A DNA stretch of 64,000 nt from Caulobacter zeae. Lineage in GTDB: Bacteria > Pseudomonadota > Alphaproteobacteria > Caulobacterales > Caulobacteraceae. The stretch is taken from contig NZ_PJRS01000004.1 of NCBI RefSeq assembly GCF_002858925.1, positions 35,355 to 99,354 on the forward strand, read 5' to 3'. A program made the translations under genes and the position numbers. The notes under the pieces were generated by a model. The model was not told where the DNA came from, searched no databases, and saw nothing but the letters and a program-made list of their open reading frames with translations. Positions 61,185-64,000 of this stretch are shown here, piece after piece (the stretch's first letter is position 1; each line of letters opens with the position of its first letter).

Positions 61185-61832
61185 ATGACCCTGACCCTCT
61201 ACATCGCGCCCGGCAGTTCGTCGCTGGCCCCGCTGGTGGCCCTGGAAGAGATCGGCGTCGCTTATGACGTACGCCGGCTCGACCTGGCGGCCGGCGACCA
61301 GCGCAAGCCCGAATACCTGCGGGTCAATCCCAAGGGCCGGATCCCGACCCTGCTGGTCGGCGCAGAGCCGGTCACCGAGGTGCTGGCGATCCTGACCTAC
61401 CTCGCCCACCGCTACCCGCACAGCGAGCTCCTGCCGCTGCTGGAGCCGCTTAAGCTGGCGCACGCCTACGAGGTGATGAGCTGGTTCGCCAGCACCGTGC
61501 ACGTGGCCTTCGCCCAGATCGCCAGACCCGAGCGCTATGCCGACGACGAGGCGGTGAAGGCCGCCCTGGCCACGCCCGGCGAGGCCCGCTTCGCCCGCAC
61601 CCTGGCCGACATCGAGCGCTTGGCCCAGGCGCCGGGTCCCTGGCTGCTGGGCGAGCATTTCAGCGCCGTCGACGCCTACGCCCTGGTGATCTGGCGCTGG
61701 GCCGAGCGCCGCCAGATCGACCTTGCCGCCTATCCCGCCTGGAGCGCCAAGGCCACCCGCGCCTTCGCCCGCCCCTCCGTCGTGCGCGCCCTGCGCAAGG
61801 AGACGGCCCAGGCGCCGACCCACGCCCACTGA
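61185..61832 (+). CDS. Glutathione S-transferase family protein
   Basis: A 215-residue GST with thioredoxin-like N-terminal domain (LYIAPGSSSLAPLVALEEIG, VNPKGRIPTLL with the cis-proline, EVLAILTYLAHRYP) and an all-helical C-terminal domain (WLLGEHFSAVDAYALVIWRW). The serine or lack of Tyr at the N terminus suggests a bacterial beta/theta-like class. It could conjugate or release a glutathione-bound intermediate of the pathway; gor in this window would recycle glutathione disulfide. Confidence 0.9.
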   Translation: MTLTLYIAPGSSSLAPLVALEEIGVAYDVRRLDLAAGDQRKPEYLRVNPKGRIPTLLVGAEPVTEVLAILTYLAHRYPHSELLPLLEPLKLAHAYEVMSWFASTVHVAFAQIARPERYADDEAVKAALATPGEARFARTLADIERLAQAPGPWLLGEHFSAVDAYALVIWRWAERRQIDLAAYPAWSAKATRAFARPSVVRALRKETAQAPTHAH

Positions 61833-61863
61833 TCCCTTTCATCCGCACATCGAGGAACATCCC

Positions 61864-62958
61864 ATGAGCGTCGAATTCATCGGTATCATCCACACCCAGA
61901 ACGTCTCCGAGATCCATCCGCCGGCCGGCCCGGTGATCGACGTCGACTATGTCGAGACGATCGCCCGCGCCCATGACGAGGGCGGGTTCGACCGCGCCCT
62001 GGTGGCCTTCCACTCGACCGGTCCGGAAAGCCAGCTGGTGGTGGCGCACGCGGCTTCGGTGACCAAAAACCTGAAGTTCATGATCGCCCACCGGCCGGGC
62101 TTCACCCAGCCGACCCTGGCCGCGCGGCAACTGGCGACGCTGGACCACTTCACCGGCGGCCGGGTGGCGGTGCACATCATCACCGGCGGCTCGGACGAGG
62201 AACTGGCCAAGGACGGCGACCACCTGACCAAGGACGAGCGCTACGCCCGCACCAGCGAGTATCTCGACATCGTCCGCGCCGAATGGACCAGCGAAAAGCC
62301 GTTCGACTACAAGGGGCAATACTATCAGGTCGATCAGGGCTTCGGGGCGGTCAAGCCGCTGCGCACGCCTCAGATCCCGGTCTATTTCGGCGGCTCGTCC
62401 GATGCGGCGATCCCCGTGGCCGGCAAACACGCCGACATCTTCGCCCTGTGGGGCGAGACCCAGGCCCAGGTCGCCGAGACCATCGCCCGGGTGCGCCAAG
62501 CCGCCGCCAAGCACGGACGCCAGGTGAAGTTCTCGCTGTCGCTGCGCCCGATCATCGCCGACACCGAAGAGGCCGCCTGGGCCCGCGCCGACGAGATCGT
62601 CGCCAAGGCCAAGGCCCTGCGCGAGGCCGCCGGCCTGCCGACCAGCGGCCACCGTCCGCCCAACGCCGGCTCGCAACGCCTGCTGGACGCGGCGGCTCAA
62701 GGCTCGCGCCTGGACAAGCGCCTCTGGACCGGCGTCGCCGCCGTCACGGGCGCGGCGGGCAACTCGACGGGTCTGGTGGGCACGCCGCAGCAGGTGGCCG
62801 AGGCCCTGCTCGACTATTACGACCTGGGCGTGACGACCTTCCTGATCCGGGGCTTTGACCCCGTCGAGGACGCCGTCGCCTATGGCCGCGACCTGATCCC
62901 GCTGGTGCGAAAACTGGTGGCCGAGCGCGAGGCGCAAGCCGTAGCGGCGGCGAGCTGA
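61864..62958 (+). CDS. ssuD: Alkanesulfonate monooxygenase-like FMN enzyme
   Basis: A 364-residue luciferase-like enzyme of the SsuD group, which releases sulfite from alkanesulfonates with reduced FMN and oxygen. Blocks shared with SsuD are FMIAHRPGFTQPTLAARQLA, TLDHFTGGRVAVHIITGG, LAKDGDHLTKDERYARTSEY, PVYFGGSSDAAIPVAGKHAD and LWGETQAQVAETI. GTPQQVAEALLDYYDLGVTT gives the C-terminal part. The true substrate may not be an alkanesulfonate. The start at 61864 is preceded by GAGGAACATCCC. It is 5 bases upstream of its likely FMN reductase. Confidence 0.9.
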   Translation: MSVEFIGIIHTQNVSEIHPPAGPVIDVDYVETIARAHDEGGFDRALVAFHSTGPESQLVVAHAASVTKNLKFMIAHRPGFTQPTLAARQLATLDHFTGGRVAVHIITGGSDEELAKDGDHLTKDERYARTSEYLDIVRAEWTSEKPFDYKGQYYQVDQGFGAVKPLRTPQIPVYFGGSSDAAIPVAGKHADIFALWGETQAQVAETIARVRQAAAKHGRQVKFSLSLRPIIADTEEAAWARADEIVAKAKALREAAGLPTSGHRPPNAGSQRLLDAAAQGSRLDKRLWTGVAAVTGAAGNSTGLVGTPQQVAEALLDYYDLGVTTFLIRGFDPVEDAVAYGRDLIPLVRKLVAEREAQAVAAAS

Positions 62959-62962
62959 CGCC

Positions 62963-63466
62963 ATGGCGCCGTACGACGCCGGCGCTCCGGTCGCGCAGCC
63001 GGAGACGGACTTTCGCGACGTGCTGGCCCACCTGGCGAGCGGCGTCGCCATCGTCGCCTGCTGGGACGGCGACGCCCCGCGGGGCCTGCTGGTCAGCTCG
63101 ATCACCGGCCTTTCGGTCGCCCCGCCCCGCTTCCTGTTCTGCGTGCGCAAGGAGGCGGGGTGCCACGACGCGCTGCTCGCGCGCCCCGACCTGTCGGTGG
63201 CGCTGCTGGGCGCTGCCGACGAGGAGGAAGCCCTTCGCTTCGCCTCGGGGTCGCGGGCCCACGAGCGGTTCGATCCCAGCCGCTGGCGGCTGCATCGCCA
63301 GGCCCCGCCGGTGTTCGCCGGCGGCGTGGCGCGAGCCGTGTGCCGCGTGGACGCCGTGGTCGACGCCGGCAGCCACTCGATCTTCATCGTCGAGGCCGAA
63401 CGAGTCGGGTTCTCGCCGGGGCCGGCGCTGGTGGCATGGAACCGGGGGCTGACGGCGGTGGGGTGA
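62963..63466 (+). CDS. Flavin reductase domain protein
   Basis: A 167-residue flavin reductase of the FMN-binding split-barrel type (LASGVAIVACWDGDAPRGLL, VSSITGLSVAPPRFLFCVRK, HERFDPSRWRLH). It likely supplies reduced FMN to the SsuD-like enzyme and perhaps to the NtaA-type enzyme at 38697. It is unrelated in fold to E. coli SsuE. It ends the operon; a palindromic repeat follows within 15 bases. Confidence 0.9.
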   Translation: MAPYDAGAPVAQPETDFRDVLAHLASGVAIVACWDGDAPRGLLVSSITGLSVAPPRFLFCVRKEAGCHDALLARPDLSVALLGAADEEEALRFASGSRAHERFDPSRWRLHRQAPPVFAGGVARAVCRVDAVVDAGSHSIFIVEAERVGFSPGPALVAWNRGLTAVG

Positions 63467-63478
63467 GGCTTCGAGATG

Positions 63479-63643
63479 CTCCCCCTGAAGGGGGGGCTGG
63501 GTCTGCGAACCTCCCCCTGTGGGGGAGGCGATCGCGTAGCGATCGGTGGGGGGAGCTGGTGATGAGTTTCCGACGCCTTGAGAGCTGAGAACGCCCCCCC
63601 TCCGTCCGCTTCGCGGACACCTCCCCCAGAGGGGGAGGATCTT
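63479..63643. repeat. GC-rich palindromic intergenic repeat, copy 2
   Basis: Copy of the mosaic at 41115-41252: CTCCCCCTGAAGGGGGG, CCTCCCCCTGTGGGGGAGG, the palindrome GCGATCGCGTAGCGATCGG, then CCCCCCCTCCGTCCGC, TTCGCGGAC and ACCTCCCCCAGAGGGGGAGG ending in GATCTT. The final 20 bases match copy 1 almost exactly. It lies directly after the flavin reductase gene, so it may end the operon. Confidence 0.75.
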
Positions 63644-63649
63644 GGGGCG

Positions 63650-64000
63650 CGGCTTTGCGGCCTCGCGCTTTCGCTGCGAGTTGATCGAAGGGGTGCGGGG
63701 CGCCCGGGCGACGCCCGGAAGCTGTTTTCAGCAAGTTACCGTTTCGACGAAGCCGAGCGCTCCGCGCCGCCGTTTTCCGTCAGCCTCCGGCCGGCGGCGC
63801 TGTTGACGCCTTGCCGGAGCGCGCCCGCCGGTTTCCCGAAAGGCGCGCCGCGGGGCGGGGATGTCCTGGGTAGGAGCGTCTCTCCCGTCTGTCCCCGACG
63901 AAGCCGACGGCGGGCGGGCCTGGCCAGCGCCAGGTCCCCGAGCGTCCGGTTTTCCCGACCGGACTCTTTCCCGCTCGACTGCATCCCGCCGCCGCATGGT
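63650..64000. other. Unidentified GC-rich, stem-rich segment at window edge
   Basis: About 350 bases without a recognised gene, running off the window. On the minus strand two overlapping frames stay open for over 80 codons (stops at 63728 and 63736), and no domain is recognised in either. The same strand is full of stems: GTCCGGT with ACCGGAC, CCTGGC with GCCAGG, and the phrase TCGGCTTCGTCG twice. Degenerate modules with GGGAAAACCGG recur three times. It could be a structured RNA, a repeat element or a small unknown gene; I looked for RNase P RNA, tmRNA and SRP RNA motifs and did not find them. Confidence 0.4.

Noticed and set aside
63736..64000. RNase P RNA, tmRNA or SRP RNA on the minus strand
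   Set aside because: The GC-rich stems suggested it, but the conserved core motifs of these RNAs (for example GAGGAAAGTCC) are absent.

Overview
The window is high-GC, gene-dense bacterial DNA. Gene content and order point to an alphaproteobacterium of the Caulobacter/Phenylobacterium kind (Caulobacteraceae): many TonB-dependent receptors, a full gspC-N type II secretion operon next to a secreted-lipoprotein/receptor pair, a glmU-rpiA-gor run, a class II DAHP synthase and short GC-rich palindromic intergenic repeats. The taxonomic call is inference; no rRNA lies in the window.

Layout. 1-5115 (+) is a cobalamin uptake and assembly operon: the end of a substrate-binding protein, BtuC- and BtuD-like transporter genes, cobD, cobT, cobS and a dual-specificity-type phosphatase, nearly all overlapping by 4 bases. 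5109-9665 (-) is a four-gene Csu-type chaperone-usher pilus operon. 9666-10274 is a leader region ending in a hairpin that buries the ribosome-binding site of a small DUF3606 gene. Then come tRNA-Ile(CAT), a SIMPL-domain protein, a lipoprotein, panD, an alpha/beta hydrolase and a long-chain acyl-CoA synthetase. 15405-21620 (-) holds class II DAHP synthase, an O-antigen-ligase-like protein, gor, rpiA and glmU, with gph divergent and tRNA-Val following. 22580-37808 is type II secretion: gspO (+), then on the minus strand a lipoprotein, a TonB receptor and gspC-D-E-F-G-H-I-J-K-L-M-N. An orphan MobC-like gene follows at 38097.

38697-63466 is the accessory highlight, about 25 kb for acquiring and breaking down organosulfur compounds. 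A minus-strand arm carries two TauD-like dioxygenases, an outer-membrane receptor, a lipoprotein substrate-binding protein, an AprA/AprB-like flavoprotein-ferredoxin pair, a thioredoxin-fold protein and an NtaA/DszA-type monooxygenase. A plus-strand arm of twelve genes carries an SsuC/SsuB-type transporter, an acyl-CoA-dehydrogenase-fold protein, a 2-hydroxyacid dehydrogenase, a class II aldolase, a second substrate-binding protein, a second receptor, a Gln-type thiol dioxygenase, a four-domain rhodanese, a glutathione transferase, an SsuD-like monooxygenase and a flavin reductase. Between the arms sit an FAD/NAD(P)-binding oxidoreductase and a LysR regulator. The combination suggests uptake of one or more sulfonates or thiols and release of their sulfur; the exact substrate cannot be read from sequence.

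The last 530 bases carry a palindromic repeat also found at 41115-41252, and a very GC-rich, stem-rich segment that I could not identify.
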